Of a DNA stretch of 64,000 nucleotides, positions 53,464 to 62,676 are shown piece by piece (position 1 is the stretch's first letter; every line of letters starts with the position of its first letter). Made by a program: the position numbers and the translations under genes. This stretch comes from an uncultured Spirochaetaceae bacterium (GTDB taxonomy: Bacteria; Spirochaetota; Spirochaetia; Sphaerochaetales; Sphaerochaetaceae). The DNA lies in the NCBI GenBank assembly GCA_944392975.1, contig CALXYN010000004.1, positions 1-64,000 on the forward strand. Reading direction: 5' to 3'. Under the pieces are notes generated by a model, which worked only from the letters and a program-made list of their open reading frames with translations, made no database searches and was not told the DNA's origin.

Positions 53464-55281
53464 ATGAAAAGAACAATTGCCTTCATAATATCTGCAATTC
53501 TTATCGTATCTCCAGTATTTGCTAATACTATGAGAACCTACACATCCCGGGATTCGGTATATAAGGATGTTTCAAGGCTTTGTCGCATGGCTGGTGTTCT
53601 TGGCCCCTCCGGTTATTCTCCTGTTACGGCTCAGGAACTTTCCATATCGCTTGAGCGTATAGACTATTCAACCCTTTCAGATGACCTTGCTGCTGAGTAT
53701 GATAGACTACTTGCTGTACTTACCGAAAGTGAGCCATTGTTCAGTTCTGGAGTATTGGGTCTTGATATAACAGCAGGGGTGAATGTCCAGGCAAACATTG
53801 CGAATGAAAAAGATTTTGATTTTGCAAATGAGTTTTCTGATGGACCAGAAAAAGACAGGAGAAATGAAATCCTTATACCTTACAGATATCAGGAACCGGC
53901 TTTGTATGGGCAGGCTAGGGTATATTTTGGAGATAATGTTCAGCTTGAAGGCGATATTCAGTTTGGCAATAACCAGCACCATTTGTATGAAACTTCGTTG
54001 GGCTGGTTGCTGACGTATCACAATGGTCAGTGGCTGTGGTTGAATGATGCAATGGAGACGAAGACCACATCTGCTCCTGTTCAGTTTCCTTATAGAGCTG
54101 GAATAGCTGCTGGAAATGATTATTTCTCGTTCATTATGGGCCGTTTCCCCCACAGTATGGGTAATGGAGTCACAGGCAATCTTCTTATCGGCGATAATTT
54201 CGTATATCAGGAAGTAGCAAGCATGTCATTTGCTTCTCGTTATTTCACATACAGGATATCTGCAACGCGTTTTGATATGCAATTTGATGGCTGGAATACT
54301 GAAACTGGTATTAATGACAGCCATTATAATGGTATGGAGGGTTCTTTTTCGCGAAGAGAGTTCACTGGTAATCAGCAGTTCAGGATTGTTCATAGCTTTG
54401 ATATTGGTTTGTTTGATAAATTAAGATTTGAAGTTGATTTTGGAACTATGATTGTCTCCCAGTCTTTGTTTGATCTTCGTTTCTTCTCTCCATTTCTGAT
54501 CATTCACGATTACTATAACTATACCAATGAGCTTCCATTGGAATACTTTGATGAAGCCAACAACATAATGGCACTTTCGATGGAGGCTTCTTTGGGGAAA
54601 GGTTTTTCTGCATATGCCTCATTTTTACTTGATCAGTTCCAGATTCCCGGTCTCGAGACATCAACTGTTCCTCTTTCATTTGGCGTACTGGGAAATGTAA
54701 AGCATACAATGCAGATTGCTGGAGGTACACTTGATTCGTATTTTGAGGCAGTCTATACAAATCCATATCTTTACCTGAATGGCAAATACAGGGAAATTGA
54801 TGGTGAGAGATTTTATGCTCATAATCTTGATTTCCTCGTCGGTTATCATAATGAATCGATTGATGACTATGCTTTTTCTGGTTATATCTATGGACCTGAT
54901 TCAATAGTATTCTCAATAGGCTCTATGTATACTGCTTCGATGGATAAATGGGCTGCAGGCGGTTCATTTACATACAGAATTCAGGGAGATAATGTCGCAA
55001 AACATAGATGGAACGGTCCTGATCAGACTCAGATTGATGAGCCGTTCTTTGGTGAAGACTCAGGAGAGAATACGGCAGTAACTCCATCTTGTGGCTGGAA
55101 TAGGGCAGAGCACATGTTCTCGGTCTCAACCTATGGCTATTATTCCTTCTTGAAAGGATTCAGAGTGTATGGCGGCATTCAGATTAATACATACCTGAAT
55201 TATGATAATATCCAGGGAAACAACGGTATTGTACATCCAATGGCCACAATCGGAATCTCATACAGAGGACCTGCAAGATAA
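53464..55281 (+). CDS. Outer-membrane beta-barrel protein (Wzi-like), unknown function
   Basis: A 605-residue protein with a signal peptide cleaved near VFANT. A short helical N-terminal domain is followed by a long beta-rich part. Alternating aromatic and polar strands (FSFIMGRFPHSMGNG, FRVYGGIQINTYLNY) end in MATIGISYRG, typical of outer-membrane barrels. The pattern loosely recalls the capsule-assembly Wzi family, but no capsule genes are near. No Shine-Dalgarno is visible. I cannot give a substrate. Confidence 0.75.
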   Translation: MKRTIAFIISAILIVSPVFANTMRTYTSRDSVYKDVSRLCRMAGVLGPSGYSPVTAQELSISLERIDYSTLSDDLAAEYDRLLAVLTESEPLFSSGVLGLDITAGVNVQANIANEKDFDFANEFSDGPEKDRRNEILIPYRYQEPALYGQARVYFGDNVQLEGDIQFGNNQHHLYETSLGWLLTYHNGQWLWLNDAMETKTTSAPVQFPYRAGIAAGNDYFSFIMGRFPHSMGNGVTGNLLIGDNFVYQEVASMSFASRYFTYRISATRFDMQFDGWNTETGINDSHYNGMEGSFSRREFTGNQQFRIVHSFDIGLFDKLRFEVDFGTMIVSQSLFDLRFFSPFLIIHDYYNYTNELPLEYFDEANNIMALSMEASLGKGFSAYASFLLDQFQIPGLETSTVPLSFGVLGNVKHTMQIAGGTLDSYFEAVYTNPYLYLNGKYREIDGERFYAHNLDFLVGYHNESIDDYAFSGYIYGPDSIVFSIGSMYTASMDKWAAGGSFTYRIQGDNVAKHRWNGPDQTQIDEPFFGEDSGENTAVTPSCGWNRAEHMFSVSTYGYYSFLKGFRVYGGIQINTYLNYDNIQGNNGIVHPMATIGISYRGPAR

Positions 55282-55322
55282 TCTGGAATATTCTTTCTTA
55301 AATCCGTGAGTTTTCACGTTTT

Positions 55323-56213
55323 TTACATCGTCTGGAAATTCTGAAGTTCCTTTATTGACTGGCTTATAAAAGAAAGGAATCTGTTGGTTATCAAAGAGGA
55401 TTTACGCAAAAAGTAGAGACCAATTTCAATATCCTGCTTGGGACGTATAGGGAGAACCACAATTCCCGAGTGCGAGGCAGGAACCTGGGACTCTATAATC
55501 ATCGTTATTCCAAGTCCAGCTCTTACAAGAGCAAGTGCTGCCAGACTGTCTGATGTAGTATATTTTGTGTTTGGTCTTATACCTGCTTCCCTCAGAACTT
55601 CCTTTACTTCACTTTCGTACCCTGGATTTATGTCAATGTATGGATACTTGATGAAATCTTCTACATCAAAACCCTTCTGTCGTGCTGTCTGATGGGATTC
55701 GGGTACAAGAGCAACAAGTCTTGTCCTCTGAAAAGGCAGCCATACCAGTTTATCATTTCCGCTTTCATGATTTGTAGTGACAGCAATATCTAAAGACCTA
55801 GAGATTATTGATTGCAGAAGTTCAGATTTGCTTTTCCACAATATGCTGACCTTTATATTCGGGAATAGCTCAACAAATTTTGCCACCATGGTTGAAAGTA
55901 TTCCGTAGCTTGAGCTGTAAGAGGTTCCGATAACCAATGATCCCGTTTCGAAGCCTTTCACTCGAAGTACTGTCTCATTTATTGCATCTTCTGCACTCAA
56001 AAGAGCTCTGACCTCGTGCATCAGAAGATTGCATTCTTTTGTAGGAGAAACGCCCTTCCGGCTTCTTACCAGGAGCTGAAATCCGATTTCGCTTTCCAGA
56101 CTTGCTATGATGCGGCTTACTCCAGACGTCGTATAATTGTTGCATGCCGCAGCTGCTGCAAGGCTTCCACAGTCCAGTGCAGATACCAAAACTCTCCATT
56201 TTTCAATATCCAT
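55323..56213 (-). CDS. LysR family transcriptional regulator
   Basis: A 296-residue regulator. The N-terminal winged HTH is GSLAAAAACNNYTTSGVSRI followed by ASLESEIGFQLLVRSRKGV. The periplasmic-binding-like effector domain spans about 90-290. It is divergent from the SLC13/SDR/amidohydrolase/BCCT operon, the usual arrangement for a LysR activator of a catabolic operon. AAAGGA lies about nine bases before the ATG. Confidence 0.92.
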   Translation of the reverse strand: MDIEKWRVLVSALDCGSLAAAAACNNYTTSGVSRIIASLESEIGFQLLVRSRKGVSPTKECNLLMHEVRALLSAEDAINETVLRVKGFETGSLVIGTSYSSSYGILSTMVAKFVELFPNIKVSILWKSKSELLQSIISRSLDIAVTTNHESGNDKLVWLPFQRTRLVALVPESHQTARQKGFDVEDFIKYPYIDINPGYESEVKEVLREAGIRPNTKYTTSDSLAALALVRAGLGITMIIESQVPASHSGIVVLPIRPKQDIEIGLYFLRKSSLITNRFLSFISQSIKELQNFQTM

Positions 56214-56317
56214 GGGGTCTATCCTTTGCTTGTTTTCTTATATTTTATCATTGACGAAATGTCAACAATAACTTGAGAAAGTTTCGTTTTACAAAATGTA
56301 TTACATGATGATTTAAT

Positions 56318-56339
56318 TACTCCAGTTCAGACCGGAGTA
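56318..56339. promoter_or_regulatory. Inverted repeat in the LysR/permease intergenic region
   Basis: TACTCC (56318-56323) and GGAGTA (56334-56339) are inverted arms separated by ten bases. It is in the 258-base divergent gap, where a LysR-type operator is expected. The arms are short, so it may be chance. Confidence 0.35.
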
Positions 56340-56471
56340 TCCGGGTGAAGGAGATATTTTTTTTCAGAAACGATGCAGTGAAGGGGCAGCATCCACATAT
56401 CTTAACATGTTCAGCTGCTTTGGCTTGGTTTCTATGCCCCTTTTTGGCATACGTTTCAAAAGGAGCTGCCA

Positions 56472-57755
56472 GTGAGTTCAATGGCAATATGTCTGATCAT
56501 CTTTGTCGCGATGATCATCCTGTTCTTCAATCGTAAAATCCCCATGTCCTTTACCAGCATGGGTGTCATTGTGGCACTATATGTTACGGGGTGTGTTGAT
56601 GCGAATGCCGTCTTTGCGGGATTTGGAAATAACAACGTCCTTACAATGGCTGGAATGTTCATTGTTGCAGCTGGTCTTTCAAGGACTCAGATGGTCAGCA
56701 ACATCACAAAGCTCCTGTATAGAATAAACAATGGTTCTTTCACCAAGATTCTTGCATCATACATCCTTGTAATTTTCATCCTCGGACAATTTGTACCAAG
56801 TCTTCCAGCTCTTTTCGCCATGGTATATCCACTTGTCGTGAATATGTGCAAACAGCTGAAGGTCAGCCATTCGAAGATGATGTATCCAATTGCTGTAACT
56901 GTCGTATCCACTTCATTTGTAATTGAGCCAATCGGACCTTATGCGGCATGGTATGTCACACAGAATGGATATCTTGAATCATATGGATGGGCTGGTGCAC
57001 CTCTTCAGATGTGGAGTGAAACACTGGTATTCCTTCCGACAGCTATCGTTACGCTGCTTGTTGCGATTTTTATTCTTCCAAAGCTTATGCCTGATCAGCC
57101 GGAAATTCCAACAACAGCCATAACAGGGGCAAGCCTTACAGATCAGGAACCACTTTCCAAGTTCCATGAAGTTCTGGGATATGGAGTTTTCATTCTTGTT
57201 GTAATCGGTCTCATGGCAGGTCTTCCATCTTGGGCAGTTACAATGGCAGGTGCTGCTGTAATTGTTATGTTCGGAGTTCTTGAAGAAAAGGAAGCTCTTA
57301 TCAAGATGAATATGAGCATGGTTCTCCTTTATGCTGGTGTTACTGTCATGGGAAGTGCACTTGGCAATACTGGTGCTGCTAATATCCTCGGAGATGGAGC
57401 TGCTGCAATTCTCTCGCATGTACATAATGGCTACGTAATCGGTGCGGTTTTCTATATTGTCTCCTTCCTCATGACATCATTCCTTTACAACAAAGCTACG
57501 ACAACAGTTCTTATTCCGATTCTTGTAATCACATGCGGATCCATAGGTTGTGATCCAAGAGGTCCGGTCATTCTTTGCTCTCTTGCATCTATGTCTTCTC
57601 TCATTACTCCGATGCCGAATCCTGTTGTACCAATGGCCATGCAGGCTGGTGGATATACACAGAAGACAATTCTAAAGGTTGGTCTCATTCCAGCAGTAAT
57701 CCGTGGAATTGTCGGTGTTGGAATCGCTATGACCATTTTCCCGGCATTCGGCTGA
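56472..57755 (+). CDS. SLC13 family anion permease
   Basis: A 427-residue polytopic protein of the SLC13/DASS group (Na+-coupled dicarboxylates, sulfate and similar anions). It has the two repeat-related features of the family, GFGNNNVLTMAGMFIV in the first half and the TSFLYNKATTTVLIPILV / ITPMPNPVVPMAM region in the second. It starts with GTG at 56472 with AAAGGAG seven bases upstream. It is the first gene of the LysR-flanked operon. Confidence 0.88.
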   Translation: MSSMAICLIIFVAMIILFFNRKIPMSFTSMGVIVALYVTGCVDANAVFAGFGNNNVLTMAGMFIVAAGLSRTQMVSNITKLLYRINNGSFTKILASYILVIFILGQFVPSLPALFAMVYPLVVNMCKQLKVSHSKMMYPIAVTVVSTSFVIEPIGPYAAWYVTQNGYLESYGWAGAPLQMWSETLVFLPTAIVTLLVAIFILPKLMPDQPEIPTTAITGASLTDQEPLSKFHEVLGYGVFILVVIGLMAGLPSWAVTMAGAAVIVMFGVLEEKEALIKMNMSMVLLYAGVTVMGSALGNTGAANILGDGAAAILSHVHNGYVIGAVFYIVSFLMTSFLYNKATTTVLIPILVITCGSIGCDPRGPVILCSLASMSSLITPMPNPVVPMAMQAGGYTQKTILKVGLIPAVIRGIVGVGIAMTIFPAFG

Positions 57756-57778
57756 TAAGGTTTTAAGGAGATAAAGAT

Positions 57779-58561
57779 ATGAATCGTTTTGATAATAAAG
57801 TAGTGGTTATCGCGGGCGGCGGATCTGGAATGGGTCGTGTGTCCTGTCAGAAGTTTGCAGCAGAAGGTGCTGCAGTCGGTGTTGTTGATATCAATGAAGC
57901 AGGAGCTGCAGAGACAGTCAGGCTCATAGCTGAGGCAGGTGGAAAAGCAAAGGCCTATAAAGTGGATATCACAAAAGAAGATGAGATGAAGAAGCTCTTC
58001 TCAGATGTCGTTGCTGATTTCGGGCGTATTGATGTTTATTTCACAATTGCTGGTATTAGTCCTGTTGGTACTGCGACAACAACAGAATTCGAGGATTTCA
58101 AAAAAGTTGTCGAACTTGATATGTACAGCGTATTCCTTGGATGTAAATATTCGATTCCTTACATGGAGCAGCAGGGAGGCGGGGTTATCATTGTACTCAG
58201 TGGTACGTATGGAATTCGCCCAACCCCTAACAAAATCGGTTATTCTGCAGCCAAAGCAGGAGCTATCAGTCTCACACGCTCTGTTGCTATAGATTTTGCA
58301 AGAAGCAATATCCGCTGCAATACAATCTGCCCGGGTTTTGTGAATACGCCTCTTAATAATGGCTTTGAAGGAGAGGCTCGCCAGAGATTCCTCAATACTT
58401 ATCAGCCGGCACCTTTCGAGATTCAGAGTGAGGATATTGCCAATACTGCACTTTTCCTTGCCAGTGATGATTCAAGGGCAATTACCGGACAGACAATTGT
58501 TGTTGATGGTGGTACAGAGGCTGCGCTTTATCTTAACTATAAGCGTCCTTCAGCAAAATAA
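57779..58561 (+). CDS. Short-chain dehydrogenase/reductase
   Basis: A 260-residue SDR. The nucleotide motif is AGGGSGMG near residue 12, and the catalytic YSAAK is near 160 after LSGTYGIRPTPNKIG. The C-terminal ITGQTIVVDGG is typical. AAGGAGA precedes the ATG. In the operon it presumably oxidises an alcohol of the imported compound or of the amidohydrolase product; this is inference. Confidence 0.9.
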   Translation: MNRFDNKVVVIAGGGSGMGRVSCQKFAAEGAAVGVVDINEAGAAETVRLIAEAGGKAKAYKVDITKEDEMKKLFSDVVADFGRIDVYFTIAGISPVGTATTTEFEDFKKVVELDMYSVFLGCKYSIPYMEQQGGGVIIVLSGTYGIRPTPNKIGYSAAKAGAISLTRSVAIDFARSNIRCNTICPGFVNTPLNNGFEGEARQRFLNTYQPAPFEIQSEDIANTALFLASDDSRAITGQTIVVDGGTEAALYLNYKRPSAK

Positions 58562-58572
58562 GGAGGTATACG

Positions 58573-60069
58573 ATGGATAGATATATCGTTGCACCTAAAT
58601 ACATCTGGAATGGAAATGAACTCCTTTCTGGTTATGCTCTCCTAGTTGATGGTGGCAGGATTTCTGCCATTGATAAACCGGAAAGTCTTATCTGTATGGC
58701 TCCTGAAGCAACGCTTGAAACAAGGCCTGACTGGTTTGTACTTCCTGCATTCACTGATGCTCATGATCATGGAAGAGGTATGTCTCCTGTTGTTTTTGGA
58801 GCCTGGGATAACCCTCTTGAAATGTGGCTTCAGGATCTTAACAGACTTCCAGCAATTCCACATTATGATGCTTGCTATTACGATGGCGTAAGACTTGCAT
58901 CTTGTGGAGTCGGAATGGTGATGCATAGCCATAATCCTAACAGCTTTGCAAAGATAGCTGATGAGATGGTTGATACAGCTCATGGTTACAAAGATGCTGG
59001 AGTGAGAAGCATCCTTGCACCGCTTTTCATTGATCAGAATAAGAAAATCTACTATGAGCGCGATGCTTTCATTGCTTCATTACCTGAACCGGAGAGGACA
59101 AAGTTTGCTTCTGGGATCCGGGACAAGATTATGAGCATTGAAGAGTATTTTGCTCTTGTTGACGAGATAAGAAGCAGACTTTCCTCAGAAATAAAAGAGG
59201 GTTGGACGGAAGTTCAGCTCCATCCAAATGGGGGACAGTGGTGCAGTGATGAATCTCTTCTTGCTATGAAGGAGTATGCACTCAAGAATGGTATGTACAT
59301 TCATCTCCATCTTCTTGAGACAAAGTATCAGAGAGAATATGCAATGCGTACTTGGGGCAAGAATTTCATCAAGCACTATGCTGATATCGGTTTTCTTGGT
59401 CCTTGGGTATCATTTGCACATTCTGTGTGGATGGATGATGCAGATCTTGATCTTATCGCTTCATCAGGTGCGAAACTTGTAACGAATCCATCATCTAACC
59501 TTCGTCTCCGCAGTGGATGTTTCCGCATGAAAGAGGTTCTTAAAAGAAATATCGTTGCCGGTATTGGGCTTGATGGCTGTGCTTTTGATGATGATCAGGA
59601 TTATCTTCGTGAGATGCGTGTGGCATGGCTTAACAACAGTAGTTCTGGTATCGATGCACAGATTGATCCACATAGTATTCTTCGTATGGCAACCTCGCTT
59701 GGTGCCCAGGTTTCAGGGGCTGGACTATGCAGTGGAACGCTTGTTCCGGGAGGAAAGGCTGATTACCTTTGTGTAAATCTCGATAGACTGGAAATGCCAT
59801 ACGCTGATCCTGATCTTGATCCTGTTGCACTTCTCATTCAGAAGGGAGTCAGAAGCACTGTAGATAAAACTGTTCTTGGCGGTACAGTCACCTGGGAGAG
59901 AGGGAGTGTTTTTGATGATAAGCTCCGAGATGCTGAGAACCGTATCTGCAAAAGTATCAAAAAGCTTAGAAGCGAGGATCCTGGAAAACGAGATAACAGC
60001 TTCATCATGGGTAAAATCCTTGATTTCTACACAACAGGGCCTGGGCGTATTGTGGAGAAGGAGCTATGA
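58573..60069 (+). CDS. Amidohydrolase superfamily enzyme (ATZ/TRZ-like)
   Basis: A 498-residue metal-dependent hydrolase. The metal ligands can be followed: HDH in FTDAHDHGRGM near residue 63, HLHLLE near 239, FAHSVWM near 275, and Asp in IGLDGCAFDDD near 332. A composite beta-sandwich is formed by the two ends. The pattern matches the group that deaminates or hydrolyses cytosine, guanine, triazines and related ring amides. AAGGAGG precedes the ATG, and the end overlaps the BCCT gene by four bases. The true substrate is unknown. Confidence 0.88.
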   Translation: MDRYIVAPKYIWNGNELLSGYALLVDGGRISAIDKPESLICMAPEATLETRPDWFVLPAFTDAHDHGRGMSPVVFGAWDNPLEMWLQDLNRLPAIPHYDACYYDGVRLASCGVGMVMHSHNPNSFAKIADEMVDTAHGYKDAGVRSILAPLFIDQNKKIYYERDAFIASLPEPERTKFASGIRDKIMSIEEYFALVDEIRSRLSSEIKEGWTEVQLHPNGGQWCSDESLLAMKEYALKNGMYIHLHLLETKYQREYAMRTWGKNFIKHYADIGFLGPWVSFAHSVWMDDADLDLIASSGAKLVTNPSSNLRLRSGCFRMKEVLKRNIVAGIGLDGCAFDDDQDYLREMRVAWLNNSSSGIDAQIDPHSILRMATSLGAQVSGAGLCSGTLVPGGKADYLCVNLDRLEMPYADPDLDPVALLIQKGVRSTVDKTVLGGTVTWERGSVFDDKLRDAENRICKSIKKLRSEDPGKRDNSFIMGKILDFYTTGPGRIVEKEL

Positions 60070-61613
60070 AGAGCAACCTTCGCCTTCAGGTTTTTATCCC
60101 GGCATTTGGCATAGTTCTCCTTGCTGGAATAATCGGTCTTGTTGATAATCCCTGGCTAATCTCGTTTTTCCAGGGGATTTTCGAAGGAGCTTATTCCGGA
60201 TTCGGCTGGTTGTACCAGCTGATAACTATAGCACTTTTCATACTATGTATTGTCATGACCTTTTCTAAGATTGGCAATGTACGCATTGGTGGAAAAGATG
60301 CAAAGCCGAAATACAGTTTCTGGAGCTGGTTCGCAATGTCTCTTACCGGAGGAATCGGCGCCAGTCTTGTTTCTTCCTCGATATCACAGCCGATTACCTT
60401 TTTTGAGAATGTCTGGGGAGAGCTTAGTGGATATGGTATTGAGCCGGGCTCTGCCGAGGCTGCGCTTTTTGCACTTGGACGTACATTTCACGAGTGGTCT
60501 TTCTTCCCATATGCATTCTATGGTGTATGCGGAGTAAGTATCGCTTATGTATGCTATAACAAGCACAAGCCTGTAAATGTCTCAAGTTCCCTAGTTCCTC
60601 TTTTTGGGGACAGAGCAAATAAAAAAGGTGTTGCTACTGTGATAGATTCCCTTGCAGTACTTTCACTTGCTCTGGCTCTTGTTGGTACTTTAGGAACATT
60701 CATAGGACTTGCTACATCATGTTTGCAGAAGGTTTACTCGATACAGCCTACAAAAGTGATGATGCTTGGTATCATGTTCATCACTACAGTTCTCTATCTG
60801 ATATCCTCTGTCAGTGGTGTCGATAAAGGTATACGCTTCTTTGCAAACCTGAATTTCAAGTTCTATGTCTTCCTTATGATTGTTTTCGCTGTTTTTGGAG
60901 GAAGTTTTGCCAAGGTTCTTTCAGAGTCAGTTTCATCACTTGGGTACTGGATTCAGAATCTCCCGCTCTGGTCATTTGATACAGGAGAAATAGGGGGGCC
61001 AGCTCTTATCAAGTGGTGGACAATTTACAACTGGATGTTCTGGATGGCGTTTGCCCCTGTTACTGGAATCTTCCTTGCTCAGCTCTCTTATGGACATACA
61101 ATCAGAGAAACACTGATCGTGAACTGGATCATGCCAAGCATATTTGCAATTGTCTGGATGAGCATTTTCGGTGGGGTTGCCATCAATATGCAGAGCAGTG
61201 GTGTTGATCTTGCTGGAGAGATGGCTGCAAGCGGAACATATGTAGCTATCTGGAGTGTGTTGCAGCAATTGCCACTAAGTGAGATTCTCATCCCTGTAAC
61301 GCTCTTTATAATGCTCCTTTCTTTCTCAACCAGTGCAGATAACAGTATTACCGTTATTTCCGCACTTTGCGTTAGAGAAAGGAAAATAGGCGATGAAGCT
61401 CCGTGGTGGCTGAAGCTGATCTGGGGTATTGCAATTGGCCTTCTTTCTTTCCTGCTTATGGCTTTTGCTGCAGGAAGCAAAGGTAATGATGGGGTTAGGT
61501 ATATGGTTGTCACAATGGGCAGCATTCTCTCTGTATTTATTATTCTGCAGATTATTTCTACTGCCCGGCTGATATATTCCTACCACAAGGAATCCGGAAA
61601 AGAAACGGATTAG
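60066..61613 (+). CDS. BCCT family transporter
   Basis: A 515-residue transporter of the betaine/carnitine/choline type with 12 helices. The central helix 8 stretch WWTIYNWMFWMAFAP followed by GHTIRE is the family's aromatic substrate box and signature. It overlaps the amidohydrolase gene by four bases. BCCT carriers move compounds with a quaternary ammonium or similar cationic group, so the operon may act on such a molecule. Confidence 0.92.
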   Translation: MKSNLRLQVFIPAFGIVLLAGIIGLVDNPWLISFFQGIFEGAYSGFGWLYQLITIALFILCIVMTFSKIGNVRIGGKDAKPKYSFWSWFAMSLTGGIGASLVSSSISQPITFFENVWGELSGYGIEPGSAEAALFALGRTFHEWSFFPYAFYGVCGVSIAYVCYNKHKPVNVSSSLVPLFGDRANKKGVATVIDSLAVLSLALALVGTLGTFIGLATSCLQKVYSIQPTKVMMLGIMFITTVLYLISSVSGVDKGIRFFANLNFKFYVFLMIVFAVFGGSFAKVLSESVSSLGYWIQNLPLWSFDTGEIGGPALIKWWTIYNWMFWMAFAPVTGIFLAQLSYGHTIRETLIVNWIMPSIFAIVWMSIFGGVAINMQSSGVDLAGEMAASGTYVAIWSVLQQLPLSEILIPVTLFIMLLSFSTSADNSITVISALCVRERKIGDEAPWWLKLIWGIAIGLLSFLLMAFAAGSKGNDGVRYMVVTMGSILSVFIILQIISTARLIYSYHKESGKETD

Positions 61614-61647
61614 AATTTGCTATTTTATTCGTTTTTGATTTGATTCG

Positions 61648-61675
61648 GGACTCTGCTTTTTGCGGAGTCCTTTTT
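61648..61675 (+). terminator. Intrinsic terminator of the BCCT operon
   Basis: GGACTCTGC (61648-61656) pairs with GCGGAGTCC (61662-61670) with one T-G pair and a five-T loop. TTTTT follows. Confidence 0.88.
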
Positions 61676-61756
61676 GCATCCAGAATAATCGAAAAATCGT
61701 ATAAATAAAAAATCCAGATTATTTTCGTTTCCAGCAAACAAAGAATTTAAAAATGT

Positions 61757-61775
61757 TGTAACTCTTGACATTACA
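61757..61775. promoter_or_regulatory. Candidate Rrf2 operator before the SnoaL-like gene
   Basis: TGTAACTCTTGACATTACA matches the site at 62621-62639 in 16 of 19 positions. Its outer arms are an imperfect inverted repeat (TGTAAc / aTTACA). It contains the -35 hexamer TTGACA, so a bound repressor would block RNA polymerase. Confidence 0.6.
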
Positions 61776-61793
61776 TCAATGATGGTTTATCTT
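61765..61793 (+). promoter_or_regulatory. Promoter of the SnoaL-like gene
   Basis: A perfect -35 TTGACA (61765-61770), a 17-base spacer and TATCTT (61788-61793). The leader to the ATG at 61847 is about 47 bases. Confidence 0.65.
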
Positions 61794-61846
61794 GCAGTCA
61801 TAGATGAAACCGTAATGGTTACAACAATTAGTTTTGGAGGCATAGT

Positions 61847-62620
61847 ATGACAAACAAGGAAAAAGCTTTTGCACTTATCGGGACATTTGCATCCGGTGAT
61901 ACAAAGAGGGCTGCGGAACTTCTTGCTGCTGACTATATTCAGCACAATCTATCTTATGGCACCGGACGAGATGCATTTGTTGGTTCAGTTGAATATCTTG
62001 CATCAGCTCAAGTAAAGACGACAGTCAGGAATATCCGTGCATTTGAAGATGGTGACAAAGTATTCTTGCAAACTGTATATAATTTTGTAGGTGCAGGTGA
62101 GCAGGTTGCTTTTGATATCTTCCGCTTTAATGAAGACGGACTCATCACAGAACACTGGGACAATCTAGCTGCAGTTGCAGCTCCTAATCCATCTGGACAC
62201 ACCCAGATTGATGGATTCATGGAGATAAAGGACATCGATAAAACCGAAGAGAACAGAAGGCTTGTTGAGAATTTCCTCATCGATGTAATGCAGGGGCATC
62301 ATCCAGAGAAGACATGTGAATATTTCGATGGTGATACATATATCCAGCACAATACAGGTATTGCAGACGGCCTTTCCGGGCTTGGTGCTGCACTGGAAGT
62401 TCTTGGGAAACAGGGAATTCAGATGATTTATGACAAGACTCATATGGTTCTCGCTCAAGGCAATTTCGTACTTGCTGTGTCTGAAGGTACATTTGGCGGT
62501 GCTCATACAAGTTATTACGATTTGTGGCGTGTTGAAGATGGAAAGATTACAGAGCACTGGGATGTTATGGAAACGATACCTGATCCTTCTGTATGGATGA
62601 ACAGTAATGGTAAGTTCTGA
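61847..62620 (+). CDS. Double SnoaL/NTF2-like domain protein
   Basis: A 257-residue soluble protein with two copies of an NTF2-like (SnoaL) fold. Each copy has a YIQHN motif (residues 30-34 and about 165) and an ITEHWD motif (about 99 and 233). The fold serves polyketide cyclases and various small-molecule enzymes or binding proteins, so the activity is unknown. GGAGGC precedes the ATG. It is controlled by a promoter sharing an operator with the downstream Rrf2 gene. Confidence 0.85.
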   Translation: MTNKEKAFALIGTFASGDTKRAAELLAADYIQHNLSYGTGRDAFVGSVEYLASAQVKTTVRNIRAFEDGDKVFLQTVYNFVGAGEQVAFDIFRFNEDGLITEHWDNLAAVAAPNPSGHTQIDGFMEIKDIDKTEENRRLVENFLIDVMQGHHPEKTCEYFDGDTYIQHNTGIADGLSGLGAALEVLGKQGIQMIYDKTHMVLAQGNFVLAVSEGTFGGAHTSYYDLWRVEDGKITEHWDVMETIPDPSVWMNSNGKF

Positions 62621-62639
62621 TGTAATCATTGACATTACA
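62621..62639. promoter_or_regulatory. Candidate Rrf2 operator before its own gene
   Basis: TGTAATCATTGACATTACA has perfect six-base arms TGTAAT / ATTACA separated by seven bases. It starts at the stop of the SnoaL gene and contains TTGACA at 62629-62634. An overlapping second repeat, TGACA (62630-62634) / TGTCA (62642-62646), is also present. Confidence 0.6.
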
Positions 62640-62676
62640 CTTGTCATTGATTGAAAATGATGACAGGAGGAAGAGT

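Noticed and set aside
56345-56536. Leader peptide or small gene upstream of the SLC13 permease
   Set aside because: It overlaps the permease start in another frame, has no ribosome-binding site of its own and reads like chance sequence.
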